Part shown: positions 37,111 through 47,513 of the stretch, in pieces
Position numbering within the stretch: position 1 is the first letter of the stretch
How the letters are laid out: every line of letters starts with the position of its first letter
Source: Candidatus Methylobacter oryzae
GTDB taxonomy: Bacteria > Pseudomonadota > Gammaproteobacteria > Methylococcales > Methylomonadaceae
DNA: 50,784 nt
Direction: 5' to 3'
Assembly (NCBI RefSeq): GCF_003994235.2
Contig: NZ_RYFG02000094.1
Location: forward strand, 1 to 50,784
The notes under the pieces: model-generated
Told to the model about the DNA's origin: nothing
What the model saw: only the letters and a program-made list of their open reading frames with translations
Database searches by the model: none
Program-made: the position numbers and the translations under genes

Positions 37111-37473
37111 AAGCATTTTTCACCACGCCGTTCATCAGATGTGCCCCCTCCGGGCAGGGTAAGTATTTATACTTATATATATTCTTTTTGTGTTTCTTTA
37201 ATATTATCAAATAAGTTGTTAGCTTGCGTTATTTGATCAAGTCATAACACAAGCTGATCCAAGCAAGTTCAAATCCTACAGAATTCACTAGCAAATCACT
37301 CTAAAGATGAGCTTTGTCCGTTGACTTCCTCGTTCTCATTTTGCTTCTAAATCATCTTTCGCGCATGACTCACAATAGAGTAATCGCCCACAAAATTTAC
37401 GAAACATTTCTACCATTTGCTCAATGGCGACTATGTCCCGCATTGCTCTATTCTTCACAAAAACACAGCTCAC
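37111..37473. other. Spacer upstream of the signalling operon
   Basis: About 360 bp. It starts with a single-arm fragment of the TTCACCACG repeat, then a T/A-rich stretch with a small palindrome (AAGTATTTATACTT near 37160). No gene, terminator with a clear U run, or convincing promoter is seen, though the operon promoter should lie here. Confidence 0.5.
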
Positions 37474-40400
37474 GTGATTGATCCAGTAACAAAAAATAAA
37501 ACACGGGATGTACCGAAACCAGACAACTACGTTATTACCGAAAAACTCGGAGAAAGCCTGCAAGCCTTGGTGTTCAAGGGCTACCACAAGCATGTGCCGG
37601 ACCGGCCGCTGGTAATCAAACAATTGAAACTGCTGTCGAGCTGGGACGACCAAACCCGGCATCTGCGCCAGAAAATCGAGCGCCTGAAAGTGCTGCACGA
37701 TCCGCGGGTCTGCACTCCGCTCGCGCTGGAAACTGACCGCGACTTGCAATTTATCGTTCAGCCCTGGTTCGCGGGAAAACCGTTGAATTATTGGACAACA
37801 GAACAAAAACCGCTCGATCTTAACGATTTTTTTACGCTGGCCTGCACGTTGGCCGATACGCTACAAGCCGTGCACGATGCGGGCATTACCCACGGAGGCG
37901 TCAAACCGCACAATATTTTACTGCAAGCGGGAACGCTGACGTTGCGGCTGACAGATTTCATTACCCCGCTCGATATCCGCGACGTCAGCCATTTTATCTA
38001 CGACCCGGAATTCGTCCGCCATACCTTGGCCTATACCTCGCCTGAACAGACCGGCCGCATTAACTATCGCGTCGATTATTCCACCGATTTATATTCGCTG
38101 GGCATCGTATTTTATGAAATGTTGACCGGCAAATTGCCGTTTTTTTCCAACGATCCGCTAGAGCTGATTCATTCGCATCTGGCCGAAGAAACGCCTATCG
38201 TCAATCGGCTCAACCCGCAGATTCCGCAGGCATTGGCCGATATTATTGCCAAGCTAACCGTCAAGCAGCCGGAAAAACGTTACCAGAGCGCCTCGGGCTT
38301 ACTGGCCGACTTGATCCGCTGCAAGAAAGAATACGGCGCCACCGGCAGCGTATCGGCATTTACGATCGGCCTGCACGATCGCAGCCGCCGGGTTATCTTT
38401 ATCTCAAAAATGGTCGGCCGCCAGGCCGAAAGCCGGCTGATACAGCAGCAATACAACGAAGTCCTCGACGGCAAATTCCGTTCGGTGTTCATTTCCGGCC
38501 TGTCCGGCATCGGCAAAACCCGGCTGATTCAGGAGCTGCAAAAACCGCTGGTCAAAAACCGCGGCTACTTCACTTCCGGCAAATTCGACCAATACCAGAA
38601 AAATATTCCCTACAGTTCGCTGATTCAGGCTTTGCGCAACCTGATCCGCATCTTTTTGACGGAAAGCGACGATCAAGTCCGGCAATGGCGGAGCAAGATA
38701 CTCGACGTTGTCGGCGACAACGGTAAAGTCATCGGCGATGTATTGCCGGAATTGGAATTCATCATCGGCCCTCAGCCGGAAGTGCCGCACCTGCCGCCGG
38801 TCGAGGCTCGCAACCGTTTCAACAACCTGTTCGGCCGCTTCCTGACCTGCCTGGCCGGCGAGGATAATCCGCTGGTGCTGTTTATCGACGACTTGCAATG
38901 GTGCGACAGCGCAACCTTCGATTTCCTGCAAAACCTGTTCGACAACCATCGAGAGCATCCGTTTTTGTTTTTCATCGGTGCTTACCGGCATAACGAAGTC
39001 GACAGCAGCCATCCGCTCAGCAAGCTGCTGCGCAAGATTCATGACAACAACGGCCCATTCGCGGAAATTCGCCTGGAGCCTTTAACCGACGCCGACTGCC
39101 ACGAGATGGTCGCCTATATTCTCGACTCCTCGCTGGAAGCCACGGCCAATCTGGCAGAATTTATTGCCCACCTGACCGAAGGCAACCCGCTGTTCGTCAG
39201 CGAAAGTCTGGCCTGGCTGTACAACGAGGACTTGCTGAATACCGACGCCGAGCGGCACTGGCAATGGGACATCATCCGGATTCGCGACACCCGGATGCCG
39301 GCTTCTGTGGTCGAATTATTCAGCTCCAAGGTCGGCAAGCTGCCGATCAAAACCCTGCATATCCTCAACCACTGCGCTTGCATGGGCAACCGTTTCAGCG
39401 TCGAAGACGTCGCGCTGGTGCTGGCTATTCGCATCGAACCGTTATTCGAGGATTTGAAGCCGGTGTTGAACCTGGGCATGCTGCTGGAAAATAAATCGGA
39501 TTTACAGTTCGTCCACGACCGTGTCCAGGAAGCGGTGCTGCGCCAAGTCGATCCCCAAACCAAACCCGCAATCCACTGGCGTATAGGTAACCGCCTGCTG
39601 CAAGCGGTGCCGGCCGAAACCGATCTTGAAACGCTGGATAACCTGTTCACGATCGCCGCCCACCTCAACCTGGGCCGCCCGGCGGACATGGATCAGGGAT
39701 TGGCTTATCAATTGGTCAATATCAACTTTCATGCCGGCAACAAAGCGCTGGACGCCCTGGCCGGCGATGCGGCCAACGATTTTTTCCAAACAGCCCATAA
39801 CTATCTGCCGGACGATTGCTGGCAACAGGCTTACGACCTGAGTTTTCGCATTTACCAGCGTCTGGCCAAGACTGAGCTGATGTGCGGCCGTTACGAAAAA
39901 TCGGAAGTACTGATTAATCAACTGATCGAACACGCGGTCAGCGACCTGGACAAAGCCGAAGCCCTGGCGGAACAAACCACGTCATTGTCCTCGTTCGGCA
40001 ATTTCAACAAAGCGATAGAAACCGCCAACCGCGGCCTGGCCTATTTCGGCAAGTCGATTCCCGAACAGCCCGAAACGGCCCGGCAACGGATGCTGGCGTT
40101 GATGGCGGACATCGAACGGCACGACAATGTCTGGCCAACGATCCTGAATATGCCTTTTACCCAGGACCGGAAAAGCAAGATCGAACTGGCGTTTTACAGC
40201 GAGCTGATCCCCGATCTGTATATGTCCGGACTGGTGCCGCAGCTGTATCTCTCGGCCGCGCAATCGACAATGCACTGTTTACAGGGCGGCATGGACGAAT
40301 CGGTGATTTATTCGTTTTCTATCATGGGGCTCAATCTCGGCGAACAGGGCAAGTTCGAACAGGCCTTCCTGTACCAGGACCTGGCCCACGACCTGTGCGC

Positions 40401-42609
40401 CAAGCACCCGAATACGTTCGGCGCGACCCGCGGCATGAACGGCATTGTCTGGTGCAACATGCATTCGCGCAGCCATCCGGCCGAGATCGTCGATTATTGT
40501 CATAAAGCCATCCAATGCGGTAAGAATTGCGGCGATTTGTATAACGCCGGCCTGTCCTACGGACCGCTGATGTGGAATTTGCTGGTGCAAGGCAAAAACC
40601 TGCGCCTGGTCGAAGAAGCCGCCGAGGAATGCCTGAATTTTTCCCGCAAAAACCAGTTGTCGTTCTCGGTCGGCTTGGCCGAAGCGGTACTGGCAGGCTG
40701 GGTCGCGCCGATGATCTCCGGTTACCAGCCTGTGGACATGAGCGAAACGCTGGCGCGCTGGGAAACCGACAATTACGTCTCCGCGTCCGGCAGTTATTTT
40801 GCGCTGCTCGGATTCGCCCAGCATTACCTGGGCGATTACGCTGCCGCCGCCGCGTCCTTGCAAACGGTGGAACGCTACCTGCACGGCCTGACCGACAACG
40901 TGCTGAAACGCCTCTGGTATGTGTTCCGTATCGTCAACCGCCTGCGTTGGCCGGAAGGCTCGGACTGGCCGGCGCTGGAAGCCGAAATCGCGCCGTTGCT
41001 GGCGCAACTGGAAATATGGGCCGGCCTCGGACCGCTGTTGAAACCGTTCCTGGCTTTTGTCCATGCCGAAATCGCCCGTGCCAAGAACCAACTGCGCGAT
41101 GCCCGCAACTTGTATTTGGACGCAATCGCCATCGCCCAGGCGCAAAACTACGGCCTGCTCACCGGCCATTTATACGAAGCCTTGGCCGAGACGATGACGG
41201 CCGGCAATCTCGGCGATGCCGACCTTTACTGCAACGCCGCGCAACGGATGTACCGGCTGTGCCGCGCCGAGCGCAAAAGCGCGCTGTTACAGCAGCGCCG
41301 CCCTTGCAACGGCGATTCCTGCTGCGTAATGCTCGCCGAAAAAACCATTGTTCCCGATACGCCGCCTACGCTGCCGAATCTCGATTTTAATTACCTGATG
41401 AAATCGGCGCTGGCGCTATCGGCGGAAGTCGACCTGAACCTGCTGATGCAAAAAATCATGAGCGTGGTGCTGGAAAGCTCGGGCGCCCAGCACGGCTACC
41501 TGCTGATCAAGAAAGCGGATGAATTGCTGATTGCCGCGGAAAGCCACATCGGCAAAAAACATATCGTCAACAACCGGTATCAAAGCCTTAACCAGGAGCA
41601 GGGCCTGATCAGCCGCGCCATTGTCAATTACGCGCTACGCACGCGCAAGAAAGTGCTGCTGCACGACGCAGTCAGCGAAGGCGAATTTCAGAACACCCAG
41701 GAAGTGCAGGCGTTGAAACTGCGCTCGGTGCTGTGTCTGCCGGTCATCAAACAAAACGAGCTGATCGGCCTGCTCTACCTGGAAAACCGGCTGGCGGCCG
41801 GCGTGTTTACCGCCGAAAAAACCGATATGACCGAGCTATTGACCGCCCAGGCCGCGATTTCGCTGGAAAACGCCCGGCTGTTGGAACAAACCCGGCTGGC
41901 CTACACCAAACTCCAGGAAAACCAGGAACACATGCTGCAAATGGAAAAACTGTCGGCGTTGGGTACGCTGGTCGGCGGCGTCGCGCATGAAATCAACAAC
42001 CCGTTGATGGGCATCATGAATTTTGTCGAATTCGCCGCGAACAGATGCACGGACCGAAAATCCAGGGAAATTCTCGATCAGGCGCTGCAACAAATCCACC
42101 GTATCAAGAAGATCGTCAGCAACATGCTGCTATTCGTTCACAACCGCGCCGCTCCCAGCGGTAACTGCCGGGTCACGGAGGTCGTCAAACAAAGCCTGTT
42201 GCTGCTGGAAGGCGAACTGAACAAAGCCGGGATAACGGTCGAGATCGATGCGGCCGACGATTTGGCGGCTATTCACTGTAGCGCCGACAGTTTACAGCAG
42301 ATCCTGGTCAATCTGATCATCAATGCCCGCGATGCGCTGGCCGGCAGGCCTCAACCGCAAATCAAAATCCTGGTCCGGCTTGTGGACGATATGGTGGAAT
42401 TAAGCGTGATCGATAACGGCCCCGGTATTCCGCAAGAGATACAAAGCAAAATTTTCGACCCGTTTTTTACCACCAAGCCGCCGGGAAAAGGTACCGGCCT
42501 GGGCTTGTCGGTGATCAGCCGCCTGGTTCAGGACGTCGGCGGCGCGATACAGGTGGAAAGCGTATTTGGACACGGCTGTTGCATGCGTTTGCAGTTCCCC
42601 TCTATTTGA
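37474..42609 (+). CDS. Giant pseudokinase/AAA ATPase/GAF/histidine kinase
   Basis: About 1711 residues. Order: Ser/Thr-kinase-like domain (~20-285), AAA ATPase of the AAA_16 type (Walker A GLSGIGKT ~340; Walker [11 protein letters not shown]), a long helical TPR-like region (~700-1300), GAF (~1310-1470), HisKA (phospho-His ~1503 in VAHEINNPL) and ATPase ([25 protein letters not shown]). It matches the known trifunctional kinase/ATPase/histidine kinase family. The kinase loop reads HGGVKPHN instead of HRDxKPxN, and DFG reads DFI, so phosphotransfer by this domain is doubtful. No receiver domain is fused; the next gene supplies one. Start uncertain: GTG 37474 or TTG 37417, neither with a good ribosome binding site. 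Confidence 0.88.
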   Translation: MIDPVTKNKTRDVPKPDNYVITEKLGESLQALVFKGYHKHVPDRPLVIKQLKLLSSWDDQTRHLRQKIERLKVLHDPRVCTPLALETDRDLQFIVQPWFAGKPLNYWTTEQKPLDLNDFFTLACTLADTLQAVHDAGITHGGVKPHNILLQAGTLTLRLTDFITPLDIRDVSHFIYDPEFVRHTLAYTSPEQTGRINYRVDYSTDLYSLGIVFYEMLTGKLPFFSNDPLELIHSHLAEETPIVNRLNPQIPQALADIIAKLTVKQPEKRYQSASGLLADLIRCKKEYGATGSVSAFTIGLHDRSRRVIFISKMVGRQAESRLIQQQYNEVLDGKFRSVFISGLSGIGKTRLIQELQKPLVKNRGYFTSGKFDQYQKNIPYSSLIQALRNLIRIFLTESDDQVRQWRSKILDVVGDNGKVIGDVLPELEFIIGPQPEVPHLPPVEARNRFNNLFGRFLTCLAGEDNPLVLFIDDLQWCDSATFDFLQNLFDNHREHPFLFFIGAYRHNEVDSSHPLSKLLRKIHDNNGPFAEIRLEPLTDADCHEMVAYILDSSLEATANLAEFIAHLTEGNPLFVSESLAWLYNEDLLNTDAERHWQWDIIRIRDTRMPASVVELFSSKVGKLPIKTLHILNHCACMGNRFSVEDVALVLAIRIEPLFEDLKPVLNLGMLLENKSDLQFVHDRVQEAVLRQVDPQTKPAIHWRIGNRLLQAVPAETDLETLDNLFTIAAHLNLGRPADMDQGLAYQLVNINFHAGNKALDALAGDAANDFFQTAHNYLPDDCWQQAYDLSFRIYQRLAKTELMCGRYEKSEVLINQLIEHAVSDLDKAEALAEQTTSLSSFGNFNKAIETANRGLAYFGKSIPEQPETARQRMLALMADIERHDNVWPTILNMPFTQDRKSKIELAFYSELIPDLYMSGLVPQLYLSAAQSTMHCLQGGMDESVIYSFSIMGLNLGEQGKFEQAFLYQDLAHDLCAKHPNTFGATRGMNGIVWCNMHSRSHPAEIVDYCHKAIQCGKNCGDLYNAGLSYGPLMWNLLVQGKNLRLVEEAAEECLNFSRKNQLSFSVGLAEAVLAGWVAPMISGYQPVDMSETLARWETDNYVSASGSYFALLGFAQHYLGDYAAAAASLQTVERYLHGLTDNVLKRLWYVFRIVNRLRWPEGSDWPALEAEIAPLLAQLEIWAGLGPLLKPFLAFVHAEIARAKNQLRDARNLYLDAIAIAQAQNYGLLTGHLYEALAETMTAGNLGDADLYCNAAQRMYRLCRAERKSALLQQRRPCNGDSCCVMLAEKTIVPDTPPTLPNLDFNYLMKSALALSAEVDLNLLMQKIMSVVLESSGAQHGYLLIKKADELLIAAESHIGKKHIVNNRYQSLNQEQGLISRAIVNYALRTRKKVLLHDAVSEGEFQNTQEVQALKLRSVLCLPVIKQNELIGLLYLENRLAAGVFTAEKTDMTELLTAQAAISLENARLLEQTRLAYTKLQENQEHMLQMEKLSALGTLVGGVAHEINNPLMGIMNFVEFAANRCTDRKSREILDQALQQIHRIKKIVSNMLLFVHNRAAPSGNCRVTEVVKQSLLLLEGELNKAGITVEIDAADDLAAIHCSADSLQQILVNLIINARDALAGRPQPQIKILVRLVDDMVELSVIDNGPGIPQEIQSKIFDPFFTTKPPGKGTGLGLSVISRLVQDVGGAIQVESVFGHGCCMRLQFPSI

Positions 42610-42640
42610 GCATTTAAACCCATTACTTACGAGGCACGAT

Positions 42641-43333
42641 ATGGTAAGCAAAATACTGGTAATAGACGACGATCCCGCGGTGCGCTCCGCCTTTAGACTG
42701 ATACTCGAAGACAACTGTTTCTCGGTGCGCGAAGCCGAGAACGGCGAACAAGGCCTCGAGATGGCCCGAACCGAACGTCCCGACCTGATTTTTCTCGATC
42801 TGCGCATGCCCGGCATCGACGGCGTGGAAACCTTGCGCCGCCTGAAAACCATTGATGAAACGCTGAATATTTATATCGTGACCGCTTTCGCCAACGAGTA
42901 TATGGAGCAACTGAAAAGCATACATGACGAAGGCTTTCAGTTCGAACTGGCCAGCAAGCCGCTGTCTTCGCTACAAATCCGCAATATCGCCCAAACCGCT
43001 ACCCCCCCGGAAGAACGGTGCGCAACGCAGCACAAACTGGTGCTGACTCTGTACGTGGTGTCGTTGAACAACGAAACCCGCCGCCTGGTCGAGCAAATTA
43101 CCGAGGCACTGACCAATCTTTACGAGCCCGGACACTGGGTTTTCGATGTCGTCGAAGTCTTGGGCATGCCGGAAAAAGCGTTGGAAAAAGACGTGTTCGC
43201 GACGCCGATGCTGGTGCGCGACATGCCGGAACCGGTGTTGAAGTTGCTCGGCGACCTGTCGCGCGTACCTTCGGTCATCGCCGCCATTACCACCCAAGCG
43301 AAAGGAATCGGCGTGCAAACTATCATCATTTAA
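42641..43333 (+). CDS. Response regulator fused to a KaiB-like domain
   Basis: 230 residues. Residues 1-120 are a receiver domain with Asp10/Asp11, acceptor Asp53 (FLDLRMPGIDG), Thr81 and Lys106. Residues ~131-222 match the thioredoxin-like KaiB fold: LTLYVVSLNNETRRLVEQI, DVVEVLGMPEKALEKDVFAT and PMLVRDMPEPVLKLLGDLS correspond to conserved KaiB blocks. KaiB is a cyanobacterial clock protein that binds KaiC, and SasA has a related sensing domain. No KaiC is encoded here. The start at 42641 has GAGG upstream; the longer frame from 42566 is inside the kinase gene. Gaps of 31 and 15 bases to the flanking kinases support one operon. Confidence 0.9.
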   Translation: MVSKILVIDDDPAVRSAFRLILEDNCFSVREAENGEQGLEMARTERPDLIFLDLRMPGIDGVETLRRLKTIDETLNIYIVTAFANEYMEQLKSIHDEGFQFELASKPLSSLQIRNIAQTATPPEERCATQHKLVLTLYVVSLNNETRRLVEQITEALTNLYEPGHWVFDVVEVLGMPEKALEKDVFATPMLVRDMPEPVLKLLGDLSRVPSVIAAITTQAKGIGVQTIII

Positions 43334-43348
43334 GTCAAAGTATCGCCC

Positions 43349-45184
43349 ATGTCCAAAGACCTTCCCAAACTTAACCTGATCCTCGACACGATCACCGACG
43401 GCGTTTTGGTTGTCGATGCGCAAGGCGTCGTGCTCTATGCCAACCATGCGGCCAAAATCCTGCTGGCGCGTTCCTCGTTGATCGGCCAGTCGCTGGCGAT
43501 TCCGGTCAATCCCAATAAAAACAGCCACCAGGATATTAACCTGATCCGTCCGGACGGACTGATTTGGGCGGAAATGCGTTCCGCGCCGCTGGAATGGGAC
43601 GGGCACCCCGGTTACGTTATCGCCCTGCGCGACATTACCGAACGCAAGCATATGGAGCTGGAGCGGCAAAAGTTCGTGTCGCTGGCCGACAACAGCATGG
43701 AGTTCATCGGCATGTGCGACATGAATTTTATTCCGTTCTATGTTAACGAAGCCGGCATGCGTCTGGTCGGCATCGATAGTTCTGACCAATGCTTGCGAAC
43801 GCCGATCCGGGAGTTTTTCTTCCCCGAAGACCAGCGCTTCATTCTTGAAGAATTCTTTCCGCGCGTTTTACGCGAGGGTCATGCCGATGCTGAAGTCAGG
43901 TTCCGTCATTTCAAAACCGGCGCCACCATCTGGATGCTGCTCAACGTGTTCTTCATCAAAGACAGCACCGGCGAGCCGGTCGGTTTCGCCGCCGTCAGCC
44001 GTGATATTTCCGCCAGCAAGCAAGCCAAAGCGGATTTGCACGAGGCCGACCGGCGCAAGGACGAATTCCTGGCCATGCTGGCGCACGAATTGAGAAATCC
44101 GCTGACTCCGATCAACAATGCGGCCCATATACTGGATATGCTGAAGCTGGAAGATCCGCGGCTCAACTGGGCAACGGAAGTGATTAAGCGGCAAGTCACG
44201 CACCTCACTCACCTGGTCGACGATCTGCTGGACGTTTCCCGTATCGTGCGCGGCAAAATTTCACTGAAGAAAGAACGGCTCGACCTGATAGAAGTGGTTA
44301 ACTCGGTTCTGGAGACAGAACGCGCTCCGATTCTGGCTAAACAGCAACATCTCGATGTTTGTCTGCCCGAACAACGGGTACTGGTGGATGGCGATTCCGT
44401 ACGCCTGTCGCAAATATTGCTTAACCTGATCGACAACGCCTGCAAATACACACTGGAAGGCGGCCACATCGAAGTTAACGTTAAGTTGCTCGGGAGCGAA
44501 GTTGAAATTCAGGTTCGAGACAACGGCACCGGTATCTCGGCTGAATTATTGCCGACCATTTTCGACTTGTTCCAACAAGGCGCGCGAACCTTGGATCGTT
44601 CCCAAGGCGGATTAGGCATCGGGCTTACGCTGGTAAAGCGGCTGGTGGAACTGCACGGCGGCCGGGTAACCGCATCGAGCCTTGGCCCCGGATTGGGTTC
44701 CACCTTCATCGTCCGGTTACCGACGCTTGCCGAAGAAACGGCTACCTTTCCGACCCTCGAAGCGCCGCCGCCAGTTCCTCATGCCGGTACGCAGGTGCTG
44801 GTTGTCGACGATGATCTCGACGTCAGGGAAAGTACGTCCCTGCTGCTGAAACTGAACGGCTATGAGGTCAAAATGGCCGATTCCGGAGAACAAGCCATGG
44901 CCCTGATTCAAACATTCCATCCCGACGTGGTATTACTGGACATCGGCATGCCCGTAGAGAATGGCTATCAGGTAGCTCAACGCATCAGGCAACTGCCCAA
45001 CGGCGGCGATATGCTGCTGATAGCATTAAGCGGCTATGGGCGTGCGGAAGAATTAGCCGGCTCGCAACGTGCGGGTTTCGATCATCATTTAATAAAACCG
45101 TTAAATTTCAGCGTTCTCTACGAGTTGCTTTCAAAATGGGAAGATGAGGTACATAGTTGTGCAGCAAGTATTCACGGAAAATAG
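43349..45184 (+). CDS. PAS-PAS hybrid sensor histidine kinase
   Basis: 611 residues with no obvious transmembrane segment, so probably cytoplasmic. Two PAS domains (~8-110 and ~115-235) precede HisKA (His ~245, AHELRNPLTPINN), an ATPase domain (NLIDNACKYT, DNGTGIS, GGLGIGLTLV) and a C-terminal receiver (acceptor Asp ~530, LLDIGMP; Lys in LIKPL). It lies 15 bases after the REC-KaiB gene. It may phosphorylate, or share phosphate with, that regulator. Confidence 0.92.
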   Translation: MSKDLPKLNLILDTITDGVLVVDAQGVVLYANHAAKILLARSSLIGQSLAIPVNPNKNSHQDINLIRPDGLIWAEMRSAPLEWDGHPGYVIALRDITERKHMELERQKFVSLADNSMEFIGMCDMNFIPFYVNEAGMRLVGIDSSDQCLRTPIREFFFPEDQRFILEEFFPRVLREGHADAEVRFRHFKTGATIWMLLNVFFIKDSTGEPVGFAAVSRDISASKQAKADLHEADRRKDEFLAMLAHELRNPLTPINNAAHILDMLKLEDPRLNWATEVIKRQVTHLTHLVDDLLDVSRIVRGKISLKKERLDLIEVVNSVLETERAPILAKQQHLDVCLPEQRVLVDGDSVRLSQILLNLIDNACKYTLEGGHIEVNVKLLGSEVEIQVRDNGTGISAELLPTIFDLFQQGARTLDRSQGGLGIGLTLVKRLVELHGGRVTASSLGPGLGSTFIVRLPTLAEETATFPTLEAPPPVPHAGTQVLVVDDDLDVRESTSLLLKLNGYEVKMADSGEQAMALIQTFHPDVVLLDIGMPVENGYQVAQRIRQLPNGGDMLLIALSGYGRAEELAGSQRAGFDHHLIKPLNFSVLYELLSKWEDEVHSCAASIHGK

Positions 45185-45333
45185 AACTCGGGCTTTCAAA
45201 TAGGTATTGAGCAGTGCAATGAACTGTCTTTTTACGATCCAGCTGAAAAGGCAGATCTTTTACCATCGGCGGGGAAATGGGTTTGTCTTAATGCCGAATT
45301 ACGTTAAAATTTTGCCATTCATTCCAATCATAT

Positions 45334-45447
45334 TTTATACCCAAAGGGCATAAGTTTCGTTTGAGCAGGCAAGCTGCTCAACTCAGCTTTATACCCAAAG
45401 GGCATAAGTAGGGTTTGAGCGGACAGGCTGCTCAACTCGGCTTTATA
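45334..45447. repeat. Tandem pair of 54-bp repeats
   Basis: Units at 45334 and 45388, with a truncated third start at 45442. The first is TTTCG type and the second TAGGG type. This pair gives the clearest view of the 54-base period. The flanks 45185-45333 and 45448-45510 show no gene. Confidence 0.92.
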
Positions 45448-45510
45448 CGCTTAACCGTAGTCCACCTCGTTTAATCAACAAACGACACCATAACAACAAT
45501 AAGGAATCCA

Positions 45511-45840
45511 ATGAATAACAAAGTTTTAGTGTTTATAGTGGCTTTATGCATCAACTTGTCCGCATGCGGTGGAAATAAAAGTAATGAAAACACGGCCAAA
45601 CTGGCTTTCATTAATAACTGTGTAAAACAGGAGAGTTCCACGCGCGCCGTGGAACAGGCAAAATCTTACTGCGATTGTGCCGCCGATGCGGTTTTTAGCA
45701 ATAGCAGCATTTCCGACGAAACCAAAAACCTGATGCCTACAATCAGCGACAAGAGCAGTAAAATTCATACTCAACACGACATTGCAACGGTTAGAGGCTT
45801 GTTGATGTCTTGCTACACCAGCAAGTTTTATAAAAAATAA
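45511..45840 (+). CDS. Small cysteine-containing lipoprotein
   Basis: 109 residues. The signal ends in a lipobox (LSAC, Cys19) and AAGGAA lies upstream of the ATG. The mature part has four cysteines (NNCVKQ, SYCDCA, MSCY), which could pair as two disulfides in the periplasm. The pattern of a Cys-x-Cys flanked by single Cys residues recalls small secreted proteins of unknown function. Sixteen bases before the YkgJ-type gene, so likely co-transcribed. Confidence 0.75.
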   Translation: MNNKVLVFIVALCINLSACGGNKSNENTAKLAFINNCVKQESSTRAVEQAKSYCDCAADAVFSNSSISDETKNLMPTISDKSSKIHTQHDIATVRGLLMSCYTSKFYKK

Positions 45841-45855
45841 CCGCTAAAAACAGAC

Positions 45856-46359
45856 ATGAACTCACTCTCTGAACTCCATGCCGATATTGAAGCGCGCGTA
45901 CAGGCCATCCGCGACGCTCATCCCGATTGGCTGTGCAGCTTGGGCTGCGACGGCTGCTGCCACCGGCTCGCCGAAATTCCGTTGCTGACCGAAGCGGAAT
46001 GGGATTGGCTGAGGGAGGGACTGGCCGCGTTGCCCCCGGAGCAGCTCCGGGAAATTGGCCGGGGCATTGCCGCGCTGGCCGGGCAGTCATCGCGCCCGAT
46101 TGTCTGCCCGTTGTTGGACAAGTCTTCCGGGGCATGCCGAGTCTACGCCTACCGTCCGGTGGCCTGCCGTACTTACGGATTCTACGTCCAGCGTAACCTG
46201 GGGCTTTACTGCAACAGCATCGAATCGCGCGTGGCCGGCGGCGACTGGGCTGAAGTGATGTGGGGCAATCAGGATGCGATCGACCGCCGTCTCTCGGGTT
46301 TGGGCAATAGCCGCGAATTAACCGAGTGGTTCATCAGCTGGAAACAAGACTCGGCCTAA
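45856..46359 (+). CDS. YkgJ-type cysteine cluster protein
   Basis: 167 residues. The family pattern of cysteines is clear: CSLGCDGCCHRL near residue 27-38, then CPLLDKSSGACRVYAYRPVACRTYGF. The Cys arrangement probably binds a metal or iron-sulfur cluster (family inference). Convergent with arsM, with 17 bases between the stops. No biochemical role is established for this family. Confidence 0.88.
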   Translation: MNSLSELHADIEARVQAIRDAHPDWLCSLGCDGCCHRLAEIPLLTEAEWDWLREGLAALPPEQLREIGRGIAALAGQSSRPIVCPLLDKSSGACRVYAYRPVACRTYGFYVQRNLGLYCNSIESRVAGGDWAEVMWGNQDAIDRRLSGLGNSRELTEWFISWKQDSA

Positions 46360-46376
46360 AGTCTGTGCCGTCCGGA

Positions 46377-47420
46377 TCAGCAACAAGCCCCACTTGCCGA
46401 TGCAGACCCGCTCTGCGAATCGGGTTCGCAATCGAATAAGCCGAAATGGAGGGATTTATCGCCCAATATCCGGAAATGTTCGGCATAGCGGCTCTTGCCG
46501 AGCATGTCTGCGGTATTGCCGCATACTCGCAACGGGCGGCCGGTTTCGAAATGATGATGGTCGTCCAAATCGAAAGCGTGTAAATGTTCGGGGATGCAGC
46601 CAAGATAGCAGGCAACCTGTCCGTAATCCTCGCAACGGTTTTCCAGTGCCAGCTTAAAGGCGCGCACGGTAACCGAACGGAATTTGACCATGCCGATTTT
46701 AGCGGCGATTTCAGGATCATCAAGGCTGATAGGATTTTGTTTAACAACACGCACATCGGGACAACCCAAGTCGTGCAGGATCCGCTTGAAATCCTCCCAA
46801 TACAAAGCACCGCCCAAGCATTCGCCAAGCAAGACAGGATCTTGACGCAACGCGGCCGGAATACGGCGATCGGCAAACACATCGGAAAAATACAACTCAC
46901 CGCCGGGCTTTAGGACGCGGAATATTTCCGCCATGACGCGCGGCTTTTCCGGCGATAAATTAATCACGCAATTGGACACCACCACATCGATGCTGTTATC
47001 GGCAATACCGGCAGTCGCAAGGTTTTCAATATGGCCATGAAAAAATTCAACATTGGCGTAACCGAAACGCTCGCTATGCCAATCGCGATGGCGCATAGCA
47101 ATTTCCAATTGCTCCGGCGTCATGTCTATGCCTATGACGCGGCCGCTTGGGCCAACCAATTGCGATAACAGATAGCAATCCCGTCCGCTGCCGCAGCCTA
47201 GATCCAGCACGGTTTTACCCTGCAAAGACGGAGGCAGCGGAGAACCGCAACCGTAAAAGCGCTCCAATATTTCAGGATGTAACGAGGATAACAAAGGCTT
47301 TAAATAAGCCGGCATCGCATCGATGCTGCAACAGGCACTGGTTTTTAGATCGTTACTGGATTTTAAGACTTGCCCATAGTAATGGCGTACCGATTCTTCA
47401 ATTTCAATATAAGTGCTCAT
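46377..47420 (-). CDS. arsM: Arsenite S-adenosylmethionine methyltransferase
   Basis: 347 residues. The SAM-binding motif is VLDLGCGSGRDCYLLSQLVG. ArsM cysteines that bind As(III) are visible in the N-terminal TSACCS, in VVSNCVINLSPEK and in GECLGGAL, and the ERFYGCGSPLP opening is typical. A Cys-rich tail (SGACC) ends the protein. The enzyme methylates arsenite in the cytoplasm. arsS lies just upstream on the same strand (93-base gap), so the pair probably makes arsenosugar precursors rather than only volatile arsines. The ribosome binding site is weak. Confidence 0.9.
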   Translation of the reverse strand: MSTYIEIEESVRHYYGQVLKSSNDLKTSACCSIDAMPAYLKPLLSSLHPEILERFYGCGSPLPPSLQGKTVLDLGCGSGRDCYLLSQLVGPSGRVIGIDMTPEQLEIAMRHRDWHSERFGYANVEFFHGHIENLATAGIADNSIDVVVSNCVINLSPEKPRVMAEIFRVLKPGGELYFSDVFADRRIPAALRQDPVLLGECLGGALYWEDFKRILHDLGCPDVRVVKQNPISLDDPEIAAKIGMVKFRSVTVRAFKLALENRCEDYGQVACYLGCIPEHLHAFDLDDHHHFETGRPLRVCGNTADMLGKSRYAEHFRILGDKSLHFGLFDCEPDSQSGSASASGACC

Positions 47421-47513
47421 GAGTTATGTTTCTCGCGTTTTAGTTTTAGATTAAAAATGAGCGCCGATAGCAGAAAATCTGCGCCACTTCACGGACAACC
47501 GGAACGATGATAC

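Noticed and set aside
40279-41169. Minus-strand frame of 296 codons inside the giant kinase gene
   Set aside because: Antisense shadow of a high-G+C coding region; no domain or start signal. The same applies to frames at 38404-39042, 42971-43789 and 13983-14678.
45334-45447. Possible CRISPR array from regularly repeated units
   Set aside because: The 54-bp units are directly tandem without spacers, occur only in pairs and no cas gene is present.
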